In this document: positions 1-6,012 of the stretch, in pieces
How the letters are laid out: every line of letters begins with the position of its first letter
How positions within the stretch are numbered: position 1 is the stretch's first letter
Assembly (NCBI GenBank): GCA_030017355.1
Contig: JASEIR010000138.1
Span: 1 to 6,103, forward strand
Direction of reading: 5' to 3'
Length of the DNA stretch: 6,103 bases
DNA from: Actinomycetota bacterium
Lineage (GTDB): Bacteria > Actinomycetota > Aquicultoria > Aquicultorales > Aquicultoraceae
The notes under the pieces: generated by a model
The model's input: the letters and a program-made list of their open reading frames with translations, nothing else
Database searches by the model: none
What the model was told of the DNA's origin: nothing
Translations under genes and position numbers: made by a program

Positions 1-31
1 CCCTCCCTTGAGGGGAGGGGCTAGGGGAGGG
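1..31. repeat. GC-rich hairpin repeat at the left edge
   Basis: CCCTCCC (1-7) pairs with GGGAGGG (13-19) around a 5-base loop, followed by a second G-rich arm, GGGGAGGG (24-31), that could pair instead. It is cut off by the window edge. The composition resembles dispersed REP-type palindromes. It lies about 75 bp past the ftsI stop and might also end the transcript, but no T-tract is visible inside the window. Confidence 0.5.
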
Positions 32-35
32 TGAT

Positions 36-71
36 AATTTTGAATTTTTAATTTTTAATTTTGAATTTTTA
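36..71. repeat. AT-rich AATTTTGAATTTTTAA-type repeat, left end
   Basis: This stretch alternates GAATTTTT and AATTTT units on the plus strand. An 18-base core, TTTTGAATTTTTAATTTT, recurs on the opposite strand near the right end of the window, so the two copies are inverted. The regular units set it apart from simple AT-rich spacer. It lies between the GC-rich hairpin and the heptamer array. Confidence 0.75.
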
Positions 72-75
72 TTGT

Positions 76-152
76 CTCTAGTATCCAACATCTAATCTCT
101 AGTTTCTAGTTTCCAGTCTCTGGTTTCTGGTCTCTAGTTTCTGGTCCCTGAT
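76..152. repeat. Tandem heptamer repeat, 11 units, entering ftsI
   Basis: The stretch divides into exactly 11 seven-base units (77 bp). On the minus strand the consensus is about ACYRGAR, with units such as ACTAGAG, ACCAGAA and ACTGGAA; the units at 83-89 (GTTGGAT), 90-96 (ATTAGAT) and 146-152 (ATCAGGG) are more diverged. The array crosses the ftsI stop at 106-108, so about seven units are translated as the protein's C-terminal tail. Heptamer arrays of this kind are dispersed intergenic repeats in a number of bacterial genomes. Confidence 0.85.
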
Positions 153-1857
153 CTGGTGGAATCTTCAGGTATCTTAATGAAAACTCCGCGATCTTACTAA
201 ATACCGGCGCTGCCACCGAAGCACCATAAATACTACCCTTCGGCTCATCTATAACAACTGATATTACCAGCTTTGGATTACGAATTGGCGCCATTCCAAT
301 AAAAGATGCTATATACTTACCTTTTTCATAACCGCGTCCATTAACCCTTGCCTTCTGTGCAGTACCAGTCTTGCCCCCAACACTGTAGTTTGGAACTTTC
401 GCCTGCGTGCCCGTGCCATCTAAAACCGCTTTCTCAAGAATTTCTCTTATTTGTGCGCAGGTTCTGGGGCCTAAAATTCTTTCTTCTGGTTTGGATTCGC
501 TAGCAGATGCAAGCTTTTCCCTCTTGCCTCTTGCATTAATTAACAAATGCGGCTTAATTGGTACCCCGTCGTTCGCTATGATTGCATATGCCTTTGTCAT
601 AGCTAGCTGGGTCGTGCATATACCCTGGCCAAATGGTATATTAGCCATGGCTACTTTTGACCATCTATCTGCTTGTGGATAGTATCCTTCTGCCTCGCCT
701 GGAAAATCAATACCAGATTTCTTGTTAAAACCAAATTTCTCCAAGTACTTCACGATTTTACTTTGCCCTAACAACATGCCAACCTTTACAATTCCAACGT
801 TGCTTGATTGCTGCAAAATCTGCGAAAACGAAAAATTCCTTGCTGGCCTTGCGTGAGCCTCTTTAATCGTCTTGGACCCAACCCTTATAACTGGCTCTAA
901 GAAAAATGTTGTTGATGGACTGCACAACCCTTCTTCAAGTGCTGCTGCTGCAATAACCGTTTTCATGGTAGAGCCAGGTTCATAAAGGTCAGTTACCGCT
1001 CTATTTCTCTGATTGTCATCGGTTATTGAATCCAGATTGTTCGGATCGTAGTCTGGTACATTGGCCATAGCATATATCTCCCCACTCTCCGGGTTCATAA
1101 CGATAACGCTACCTGCTTTTGCCTTGTATTTCTTTATAGCTTTCTTAAGCTCTACCTCAGCTTTATACTGTATATTTTGATCAATGGTTAGAATTATGTC
1201 AGCCCCATCTACAGGCTTATAAGAACTCATGATACTTCTTGGAATGGGACGGCCATACGCATCTCTCTCGGCCACAATCCTGCCAGGCTTGCCATAGAGA
1301 AGTTTATTGTAAAAAAGCTCAATCCCGCTAAGCCCTTGATTATCCATCCCTGAAAACCCCACGATATGGGAGCAAGTCCTGCCAAATGGATAATAGCGCT
1401 TACTCTCCTTTAAAAAGCCAATCCCCTTGATTTTATTATCCTTAACAAGTTTCTTAACTTTCCTTGCGGTAGCAGGATCAACCTTTCGAGCAATATAGGC
1501 AAAATTTGCCTGCTTGGTCAATTTATTTAATATATCACGCTCATCCACTTTAAGTACTGGAGCCACGATTTTAGCAAATTTTTCCCGATCTTCCACAAGG
1601 TAGGGCGTTGCATAAATGGTATCCAAAACAGTGTTAACAGCAAGCTCGCTACCATTGCGATCGCGAATAATGCCTCGATTTGGCGGAATTTTGATTGAGC
1701 AAAGCCTTTGTTCTTCGGCTTCTTTGTTATATTTAGCGGCTGAGATAGCCTGGATGTAAAAAAGGCGTATTGATATACATAGGAAGCCAACAAGGATAAT
1801 GGATAGTAAAGCGGCTACCCGTCTCTTAATACTATAGCTCCTATCCACGAGCCTCAA
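106..1857 (-). CDS. ftsI: FtsI/PBP2-type septal peptidoglycan transpeptidase
   Basis: This class B penicillin-binding protein cross-links septal peptidoglycan with FtsW. It has a short basic N-terminus and a membrane anchor (about 13-31). The PBP dimerisation region begins at IPPNRGIIRDRNG (57-69), and a transpeptidase domain runs from about 220 to 560. The three active-site motifs are intact: STMK with nucleophile S296, SSN (351-353) and KTGT (496-499). The enzyme part ends near residue 567, and no PASTA domains follow, so it is FtsI-like rather than SpoVD/PASTA-type. The last residues (about 569-583, DQGPETRDQKPETGN) are encoded by a heptamer repeat and are unlikely to be part of the fold. 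The TTG start at 1855-1857 is the longest option, with GTG at 1846-1848 as an alternative; neither has a well-spaced ribosome site. It is the last gene of the visible dcw run; murE, murF or mraY would be expected beyond position 1. Confidence 0.95.
   Translation of the reverse strand: MRLVDRSYSIKRRVAALLSIILVGFLCISIRLFYIQAISAAKYNKEAEEQRLCSIKIPPNRGIIRDRNGSELAVNTVLDTIYATPYLVEDREKFAKIVAPVLKVDERDILNKLTKQANFAYIARKVDPATARKVKKLVKDNKIKGIGFLKESKRYYPFGRTCSHIVGFSGMDNQGLSGIELFYNKLLYGKPGRIVAERDAYGRPIPRSIMSSYKPVDGADIILTIDQNIQYKAEVELKKAIKKYKAKAGSVIVMNPESGEIYAMANVPDYDPNNLDSITDDNQRNRAVTDLYEPGSTMKTVIAAAALEEGLCSPSTTFFLEPVIRVGSKTIKEAHARPARNFSFSQILQQSSNVGIVKVGMLLGQSKIVKYLEKFGFNKKSGIDFPGEAEGYYPQADRWSKVAMANIPFGQGICTTQLAMTKAYAIIANDGVPIKPHLLINARGKREKLASASESKPEERILGPRTCAQIREILEKAVLDGTGTQAKVPNYSVGGKTGTAQKARVNGRGYEKGKYIASFIGMAPIRNPKLVISVVIDEPKGSIYGASVAAPVFSKIAEFSLRYLKIPPDQGPETRDQKPETGN
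1838..1842 (-). promoter_or_regulatory. AGGAG inside the ftsI 5' end
   Basis: AGGAG on the minus strand lies within codons 6-7 of ftsI. Seven nt later comes an in-frame ATT (1828-1830), not a canonical start. The listed TTG start has AAAGAG directly abutting it, and the GTG at codon 4 has GAGG only 3 nt away. Whether this site is used is unknown. Confidence 0.3.
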
Positions 1858-1864
1858 CTCTTTA

Positions 1865-2407
1865 CTAGCGTGCTACGGCAAAATCGCCTAATTTTTCAAT
1901 GCCAGTATATTCTGTTCTTCTAGCTGCTCTGATTTCCTTACTTGAAGACGATTTACTATTTGATGCTATTCCTTGATAATCTCTATCTCTAATAAGCTTA
2001 CTTACTTTAGAGCTATCGCTGCTTATCTGAAGATATGATACCTTTGGGACATTTACCATCAAGAGTTTAGTCGTAGCAATTTTTTCAATCCTTTGAGGCG
2101 ACTCAAGTCTTGCCTTTAGCGCGAGTAACCTATCGTGCTCCTGCTGTGCTAATTGAATGTCTCTTTTGATTGATTCAATCTCGTAACCCTGCTGAGCTAT
2201 AAGAGCCTGCTGTGCTGTATTAATCATGGCGCCAATTGTTAATATGGAAACAGATAAAATGAACAATGGGAATGGGATTGTTGGCAGATATATAAGGCGA
2301 TTTCTCTTTGCCTCAACTACCCTTAATTTCTTTCCGGTCCTCGGTTGTTCCCTGTACCGCTCCCTTTGTTTTGGTGCTGTCTTTTTTGCCGCTTGTATTG
2401 TTACCAC
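1865..2407 (-). CDS. ftsL: FtsL-like septal division protein
   Basis: This is a bitopic membrane protein of 180 aa whose identity rests on topology and position. A basic cytoplasmic tail (1-38) is followed by one membrane segment (about 40-62) and a coiled coil (about 64-102) rich in Gln, Leu and Glu. Next comes the FtsL/DivIC-type motif LESPQRIEKIATTKLLM (101-117). It ends in a Ser- and Arg-rich tail of about 60 residues, which makes it longer than the roughly 100-120 aa of many FtsL proteins. FtsL joins FtsB/DivIC and FtsQ/DivIB to activate FtsW-FtsI at the septum. The only canonical start near the N-terminus is GTG at 2405-2407, two codons after the in-frame rsmH stop. ftsI follows 7 nt later, as in many dcw clusters. 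Primary sequence is poorly conserved in this family. Confidence 0.85.
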   Translation of the reverse strand: MVTIQAAKKTAPKQRERYREQPRTGKKLRVVEAKRNRLIYLPTIPFPLFILSVSILTIGAMINTAQQALIAQQGYEIESIKRDIQLAQQEHDRLLALKARLESPQRIEKIATTKLLMVNVPKVSYLQISSDSSKVSKLIRDRDYQGIASNSKSSSSKEIRAARRTEYTGIEKLGDFAVAR

Positions 2408-2411
2408 CTCT
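2404..2411 (-). promoter_or_regulatory. Shine-Dalgarno overlapping the ftsL start
   Basis: AGAGGTGG on the minus strand is a strong anti-16S match, but it contains the GTG start itself (2405-2407). It begins on the final base of the rsmH stop codon (2411-2413). A codon at normal distance downstream would be ATA (2396-2398). Ribosomes finishing rsmH would be in position to restart here. Confidence 0.55.
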
Positions 2412-3349
2412 TATAATCTCTCAGCTGCTCTTAATCGGGCACTCTCTGCCCTCGGATTCTGCGCTATCTCATTAGGAGACGGTCTTACAACTTTACGCGT
2501 TACAATCTTTAATTGTGCTTTACGGCCACACCGACAGACAGGTAAACCTGGTGGACACACGCAGCCACCAGAAAGGTCTTTCAACACAGTCTTTGCCACC
2601 CTGTCCTCAAGTGAATGGTATGAGATTATGACAATTCGTCCTCCAGGCCTCAGCCACTTAACAGCATCTCGAAAACTCTTATCAAGAATCTCAATTTCTT
2701 TATTTACCTCTATTCGTATGGCCTGGAAAGTTTGCCTAGCTGGGTGTCCGCCACGGCGCCTGGCAGGCGCCGGTATTGCTTTTTTAATGATATCTACCAG
2801 CTCAAACGTTGTTCTTATTGGATGAACTTGCCTTGACTTTACAATTAAAGAAGCAATTCTGCTTGCCCAGCGTTCTTCGCCATAATCTTTGATAATCCGC
2901 GCAAGCTCGTCTTTTGAATAAGTGTTTACAACTTGAGCTGCCGTTAAATCCTGGCTCTGGTCCATGCGCATGTCAAGCGGCGCATCAAATCGAAAGCTAA
3001 AACCTCTTTCGGCGCGGTCAAAGTGAATCGAAGAAACGCCCAGATCAAATAAAATTCCATCTACTGCATAAAGCCCTGCCTTAGTTAAAATTCTATCTAA
3101 ATCCTTAAAGTTACCTTTAACTAAAGAATAATTTTGCTGGCTGAAGCGTGCTAATTTGATCCTTGCTGCATCCAGTGCTACGTCATCTACATCGATTCCT
3201 AGTAAGAAACCTTCCGGCGTTATTAAATCTAGTATTGCTTCTGCATGTCCTGCCCCGCCCAAAGTGCAGTCTACAATTGTGCTACCGCGAGTGCTACGAA
3301 TGTACTTCAATACTTCAGCCAGCAAAACTGGTTCATGAAGATATTCCAT
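2411..3349 (-). CDS. rsmH: RsmH (MraW), 16S rRNA m4C1402 methyltransferase
   Basis: RsmH is a SAM-dependent enzyme that N4-methylates C1402 in the decoding centre of 16S rRNA. At 312 aa it is full length. The family opening EYLHEPVLLAEVL is present, followed by SAM loop VDCTLGGAGHA (26-36), the acidic GIDVDD (51-56), FDLGVSSIHFDRAERGFSF (101-119), GHPARQTFQAIRI (201-213) and SYHSLEDR (243-250). A CxC...CxC cluster (C263, C265, C272, C274) lies near the C-terminus; this cysteine-rich turn is seen in many RsmH proteins and could bind a metal, though that is inference. The ATG start lies 2 nt after the mraZ stop with only a weak ribosome site, suggesting translational coupling. It shares a transcript with mraZ, ftsL and ftsI. 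Confidence 0.97.
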   Translation of the reverse strand: MEYLHEPVLLAEVLKYIRSTRGSTIVDCTLGGAGHAEAILDLITPEGFLLGIDVDDVALDAARIKLARFSQQNYSLVKGNFKDLDRILTKAGLYAVDGILFDLGVSSIHFDRAERGFSFRFDAPLDMRMDQSQDLTAAQVVNTYSKDELARIIKDYGEERWASRIASLIVKSRQVHPIRTTFELVDIIKKAIPAPARRRGGHPARQTFQAIRIEVNKEIEILDKSFRDAVKWLRPGGRIVIISYHSLEDRVAKTVLKDLSGGCVCPPGLPVCRCGRKAQLKIVTRKVVRPSPNEIAQNPRAESARLRAAERL

Positions 3350-3351
3350 TT

Positions 3352-3786
3352 TTATGGCCTATGCGCCAATTCTGCAATTCTTTCAGCAATTTCAGCTGCT
3401 TGTTCGGCGCTTGCAATATTCTTTTCGTATCTCTCCCTTGACCAGATTTCTAACTTATTTGCAACGCCAACAATAACGATATCTTTTTCAAGACCTGCAT
3501 AGTCTCGAAGGTGTTGAGGTATTGAAACCCGTCCTTGTCGGCTTACCTCTCCCTCGACAGCACTTCCAAAGAGAAATCTTTGATAACTCCTTACATCTGC
3601 TCTTGTTGTAGGAAGAGCATCCATTTTACTGACCATTTCAAACCAGTCTTGTTTCCTATAAATAAGAAGACAGTTATCAAATGACTTAGTTATGAAGAGC
3701 CCATCTGCAAGCGCTTCTCTAAATTTTGCAGGAAGTATAACCCTCCCCTTTTCATCTAGTGAATGATAGTGCTCTCCAAAAAACAA
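3352..3786 (-). CDS. mraZ: MraZ, transcriptional regulator of the dcw cluster
   Basis: MraZ is a DNA-binding protein of 144 aa with two SpoVT/AbrB-like half domains. In the family it forms ring-shaped oligomers and controls the dcw operon it heads. The N-terminal block MFFGEHYHSLDEKGRVILPA holds the first DxxGR motif (residues 11-15). The second copy (residues 82-86) reads SRQGR, so the usual aspartate is a serine. The C-terminal part, IVGVANKLEIWSRERYEK, is typical. The start is TTG at 3784-3786, supported by AAGGGG 7 nt upstream and by alignment with the family start MFxGE. Three GTGGA repeats 30-54 bp upstream are its likely binding site, implying self-regulation. rsmH follows after 2 nt. 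Confidence 0.95.
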   Translation of the reverse strand: MFFGEHYHSLDEKGRVILPAKFREALADGLFITKSFDNCLLIYRKQDWFEMVSKMDALPTTRADVRSYQRFLFGSAVEGEVSRQGRVSIPQHLRDYAGLEKDIVIVGVANKLEIWSRERYEKNIASAEQAAEIAERIAELAHRP

Positions 3787-3793
3787 TTTGCGT

Positions 3794-3799
3794 CCCCTT
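3794..3799 (-). promoter_or_regulatory. Ribosome binding site of mraZ
   Basis: AAGGGG on the minus strand lies 7 nt before the TTG at 3784-3786. It decides the start of mraZ, which has no ATG near its N-terminus. Confidence 0.75.
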
Positions 3800-3815
3800 G
3801 GTATTTAATCTGTTA

Positions 3816-3840
3816 TCCACTTTACTCCACTTTGTTCCAC
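3816..3840 (-). promoter_or_regulatory. MraZ operator: three GTGGA repeats, 10-bp period
   Basis: Read on the minus strand, GTGGA occurs at 3836-3840, 3826-3830 and 3816-3820, with starts exactly 10 bp apart, giving GTGGAacaaa, GTGGAgtaaa and GTGGAtaaca. Characterised MraZ boxes are three or more short G-rich direct repeats (TGGGN in E. coli, AAAGTGG in mollicutes) separated to about one helical turn, just upstream of mraZ. Two of the three copies here are preceded by AAA, as in the mollicute form. The block lies 30 bp before the mraZ start. A further lone GTGGA lies at 3956-3960, 120 bp upstream. Confidence 0.88.
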
Positions 3841-3847
3841 TCTGCAA
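3819..3847 (-). promoter_or_regulatory. Possible mraZ promoter overlapping the operator
   Basis: On the minus strand TTGCAG (3842-3847) could act as a -35 box and TAAAGT (3819-3824) as a -10 box, with a 17-nt spacer. Both are weak matches to the sigma-70 consensus. The pair would place the GTGGA repeats inside the promoter, which fits repression, but a promoter further upstream is equally possible. Confidence 0.25.
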
Positions 3848-4081
3848 CTATTTTTCTCCAAAAATTACAACTTTCCTTCTTATTTTTCTAAAAATTTTCC
3901 ATAGCTTGCGAACTCCTAAAAAGCGCCTTCTAAAAAACAAAGGGTCTTTAAGGAATCCACACCTAAAAGCAGCCCAGGTTGCGCAAATGGGGAAGAAAAG
4001 AATATGGCTTTGCTAGCTTAAGAGTTGTTTTAAAAGTAGTCTAGTGTTATGGATGTCTAGCGAAAAATAACTAGCTGAAAA
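3841..4081. other. Upstream region of the dcw operon, no gene seen
   Basis: This stretch separates the CBS stop from the MraZ operator. No reading frame in it looks like a protein, and I see no tRNA, riboswitch or clear terminator. It holds TTGCGCAA, a perfect 8-bp palindrome at 3979-3986, three TTTTTAG motifs on the minus strand (3888-3937) and a lone GTGGA at 3956-3960. The operon promoter must lie here or within the operator. Confidence 0.6.
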
Positions 4082-4456
4082 CTAGATCAAATCAAGCTTT
4101 GAGGCAATATCGGCCAAGGTAACAGTGCCAACCAACCGCCCTTCTGATACAACCGGCAGCTTGGTTAGTTTGTGCCTCTCCATAATTGATATAAGTTCAA
4201 GGATGTCCATACGTGGATGCGTCACGGGAGGCCTATGATTCATAAACTCCCATACAAACATTTGGGTGGGAGTGAAACCTTGGGCAACTACGCCATAAAG
4301 AATATCGGCATCAGTGATAACTCCAAGCAATTTTTCTTCATGCGTAACAAATAGCGAGGTAGTACCCTTTTGCAGCATTATAGCAGCTGCTTCTGCAATA
4401 GTTGCAGAAGGGCTTACAGTAGTAAGGTAAGAAACCATCACATCTTGGACAAACAT
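4082..4456 (-). CDS. Stand-alone tandem CBS-domain protein
   Basis: This is a small cytoplasmic protein of 124 aa made almost entirely of two CBS domains. The first (about residues 1-60) has the VQDVM start, SPSATIAEAAAIM, and LLGVITDADIL. The second (about 68-124) has VWEFMNHRPPVTHP, the helix ISIMERHKLTKLPVV, and LVGTVTLADIASKL. Paired CBS domains (Bateman modules) bind adenine nucleotides or related ligands and usually act as sensors or regulators. Proteins that contain nothing else are common, and their partners are rarely known. The ATG start has a good AGAGGGG ribosome site 4 nt away. The gene sits alone, with 149 bp upstream and 295 bp downstream, so it may form its own transcript. No catalytic domain is attached, so the target is not predictable. 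Confidence 0.9.
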   Translation of the reverse strand: MFVQDVMVSYLTTVSPSATIAEAAAIMLQKGTTSLFVTHEEKLLGVITDADILYGVVAQGFTPTQMFVWEFMNHRPPVTHPRMDILELISIMERHKLTKLPVVSEGRLVGTVTLADIASKLDLI

Positions 4457-4460
4457 AGAA

Positions 4461-4467
4461 CCCCTCT
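4461..4467 (-). promoter_or_regulatory. Ribosome binding site of the CBS-domain gene
   Basis: AGAGGGG on the minus strand lies 4 nt before the ATG at 4454-4456 and supports that start. Confidence 0.65.
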
Positions 4468-4482
4468 TTCTGAACTCTTTTT

Positions 4483-4543
4483 GGCGCTTAAGAAATGGTA
4501 ATATTTGTAAAATATATCGGCGCTTAAGTTACCTCCCTTAAGC
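4483..4543. repeat. Paired GGCGCTTAAG repeats with two small dyads upstream of the CBS gene
   Basis: GGCGCTTAAG occurs at 4483-4492 and 4519-4528, 36 bp apart. Between them ATATTT-gta-AAATAT (4501-4515) is a short dyad. The second copy also forms a 7-bp stem with CTTAAGC at 4537-4543, with a loop that reads GGAGGTAA on the minus strand. This lies 27-87 bp before the CBS start, where an operator or 5' leader structure could sit. The function is unknown. Confidence 0.4.
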
Positions 4544-4566
4544 TAATTCTAATTGGTACCGTTCTT

Positions 4567-4604
4567 GAAAGATTGAAAGATTGCCTGTCCCCCGTCTAAT
4601 CTTT
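4567..4604. repeat. Small repeat and hairpin just after the nitroreductase gene
   Basis: GAAAGATT is repeated in tandem (4567-4582), and AAAGATT (4576-4582) pairs with AATCTTT (4598-4604) around a 15-base loop that reads GACGGGGGACAGG on the minus strand. The stem is AT-only and starts 1 nt past the stop. The G-rich loop resembles motifs found in dispersed REP-like elements of other bacteria, but only one copy is in view. It is too weak to call a terminator. Confidence 0.35.
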
Positions 4605-4605
4605 G

Positions 4606-5139
4606 CTACGCTGCTGCCTGCATGCCAAATCTGTTGCGATGCACTTTTTCTGGCATGAATTCTCCCTCTCTGTGGGGAGATTTTTGCTCTGCTGGATGAC
4701 CAACTGCTATCATGCAACAAATGCCGTAGTTACTGGGTATTCCCAACAGCTCTCTTAGATACACCTCAGCATCCATAGCGTTATGGTTCATGCCTCTTAC
4801 TTGTATCCATGAACTACCAAGCCCCATTTTTGCAGCAGCTAAGTTGATATGTTCTGCAGCAACTGAAGCATCCTCAATCCAAGCATTTGACGCATTTTTA
4901 TCAGATAGCACAACAATATCAATAGGTGCCATGGCAGCTTGCGATGAATAAGGCGTTAGATTACCAAGCTCTTTTTTAAAGTTTTCGTCGTCAACAACAA
5001 TAAATTCCCAAGACCTTTTCCCCCATGCTGATGGTGCATACATAGCAGCTAGAAGCAAATCGCGTATTTCGCTCTCGCTAATTCTTTCATTGGTAAATTT
5101 TCTAATTGTGCGTCTCATCCGCATTGACTCCATCGCCAT
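4606..5139 (-). CDS. Nitroreductase-family FMN oxidoreductase
   Basis: This is a soluble flavoprotein of 177 aa. The N-terminal MRMRRTIRKF (residues 6-15) matches the RRS-x-R FMN-phosphate binding signature of the nitroreductase family. It is followed by LLLAAMYAPSAWGKRSWEFIVV (about 28-49), where members usually read A-PSA-N-QPWEF-VV. MGLGSSWIQV (about 105-114) and the IAVGHPAEQKSP segment near the C-terminus are also typical. The substrate cannot be inferred, since the family covers nitroaromatic, quinone, flavin and enone reductases. The ATG at 5137-5139 is chosen because AGGAGG lies 7 nt upstream; an in-frame TTG two codons earlier is only one base from that site. The usual asparagine after PSA is replaced by Trp-Gly. 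It lies 134 bp downstream of the methyltransferase gene, and a functional link to quinone metabolism is only a guess. Confidence 0.87.
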   Translation of the reverse strand: MAMESMRMRRTIRKFTNERISESEIRDLLLAAMYAPSAWGKRSWEFIVVDDENFKKELGNLTPYSSQAAMAPIDIVVLSDKNASNAWIEDASVAAEHINLAAAKMGLGSSWIQVRGMNHNAMDAEVYLRELLGIPSNYGICCMIAVGHPAEQKSPHREGEFMPEKVHRNRFGMQAAA

Positions 5140-5146
5140 AGCCAAT

Positions 5147-5152
5147 CCTCCT
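5147..5152 (-). promoter_or_regulatory. Ribosome binding site of the nitroreductase gene
   Basis: AGGAGG on the minus strand lies 7 nt before the ATG at 5137-5139. It selects that codon over an in-frame TTG at 5143-5145 and over the later ATG codons 3, 6 and 8. Confidence 0.8.
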
Positions 5153-5273
5153 CGTACACATTAACGATTCTCCAATGGTTGTTACCATAGGACATTAAAT
5201 ATAAACACATACAGAACCAATGGATGTTCTTATTTTTGTAGCCCTATGCAGCACTATGAAAAAGAGATTACTC

Positions 5274-6005
5274 TTACCCCTTAGTTGCAATGTGTATTGC
5301 AATAGCGCCGCCTAGCAGACTTTTATACGTAGCATCTGCCCAGCCAGCCTCTTTCATCATGCGAGCAAGCTCTTTTTTGGGAGGAAATATCTGCGTGCTA
5401 TCAGACAGGTATTTATAGGCCTGATAATTGTTGGAGGCAATTCTGCCAATCGTAGGAACAACCAATGTGAGATATATGCAGTGGGGGATTTTTAGAAACA
5501 AACAATCCGGCATGCTTGATTCTAGGCAAACAAGCCTACCTCCAGAGCGAGTCACACGGCAAAATTCCTGAAGGACCGTCTTATAATCTGGAGTGTTTCG
5601 AAGGCCAAAGCCAATGGTTACTGCATCAAATTTATTATCTTCAAATGGAAGGTTATCAACAGAGGCCATAACAAAGCTTACATGGCTGTTTAAGCCAAAC
5701 TTAGCAGCCTTTTCTCGGGCAATAAAAAGCATGTCTTCACTAAAATCAACCCCTATCACCTTAGAACCAGTTACAGAATTAACAGCAAACGCAAGGTCAC
5801 CAGTTCCTGTGCAAGCATCAAGAACCAATGAGTTTTTACCTGCCCCAGTTGCTCTAGCAGTAATCCTCCGCCACCTTTGGTCCAAGCCAAATGTCAAGAG
5901 CCGATTAACAAGGTCATAGCGCTCTGCTACAACATCAAACATGCTTCTTACTTTTTCAGGCGGTTTTATAGCTTTTTTCGCATAGTTTTTATTAGTTTTG
6001 TTCAC
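5274..6005 (-). CDS. menG: UbiE/MenG-family demethylmenaquinone (ubiquinone) C-methyltransferase
   Basis: This is a class I SAM-dependent methyltransferase of about 243 aa, the usual length for the family, which carries out the C-methylation that turns demethylmenaquinone into menaquinone. The family N-terminal signature KVRSMFDVVAERYDLVN lies near residues 18-34, followed by FGLDQRWR. SAM motif I is LDACTGTGDLA (about 62-72), with the acidic residue at GVDFS (about 85-89). GFGLRN (about 132-137), the YKYLSDS..IFP block near residue 200 and the C-terminal GGAIAIHIATKG are UbiE/MenG hallmarks. The frame stays open upstream to 6086, but that part only translates an AT-rich repeat and a GC-rich repeat, so I chose the GTG at 6003-6005. 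An ATG at residue 22 would cut into the conserved MFD motif. No Shine-Dalgarno sequence precedes the GTG. No other menaquinone gene is visible; menaquinone rather than ubiquinone as substrate is inferred. Confidence 0.9.
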   Translation of the reverse strand: MNKTNKNYAKKAIKPPEKVRSMFDVVAERYDLVNRLLTFGLDQRWRRITARATGAGKNSLVLDACTGTGDLAFAVNSVTGSKVIGVDFSEDMLFIAREKAAKFGLNSHVSFVMASVDNLPFEDNKFDAVTIGFGLRNTPDYKTVLQEFCRVTRSGGRLVCLESSMPDCLFLKIPHCIYLTLVVPTIGRIASNNYQAYKYLSDSTQIFPPKKELARMMKEAGWADATYKSLLGGAIAIHIATKG

Positions 6006-6012
6006 AGGTTCT

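Noticed and set aside
2754..2772. Strong GC hairpin CGGCGCC/GGCGCCG within rsmH
   Set aside because: It falls in codons for the conserved Pro/Arg-rich stretch before HPARQTF, so codon content explains it; no T-tract follows.
2226..2825. 199-aa plus-strand open frame
   Set aside because: It lies antisense to rsmH and ftsL, both of which have clear family motifs. It has no recognisable domain and reads as a shadow frame.
3888..3937. Three TTTTTAG motifs spaced 28 and 14 bp
   Set aside because: They are low-complexity T-runs in AT-rich DNA, and chance is a sufficient explanation.
3759..4016. Plus-strand frame across the mraZ upstream region
   Set aside because: It overlaps the mraZ start and the GTGGA operator; its composition is low-complexity and it shows no domain.
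5217..5273. Possible terminator after the methyltransferase gene
   Set aside because: The best stem (TAGTGCT with AGGGCTA) has a mismatch and a wobble pair and is followed by A-rich, not T-rich, DNA on the coding strand.
5140..5273. Promoter for the nitroreductase gene
   Set aside because: TTGGTT with TAATGT at 17 nt and a TATATT are present, but each pairing is weak; two CCAATGG copies nearby are too short to support a site.
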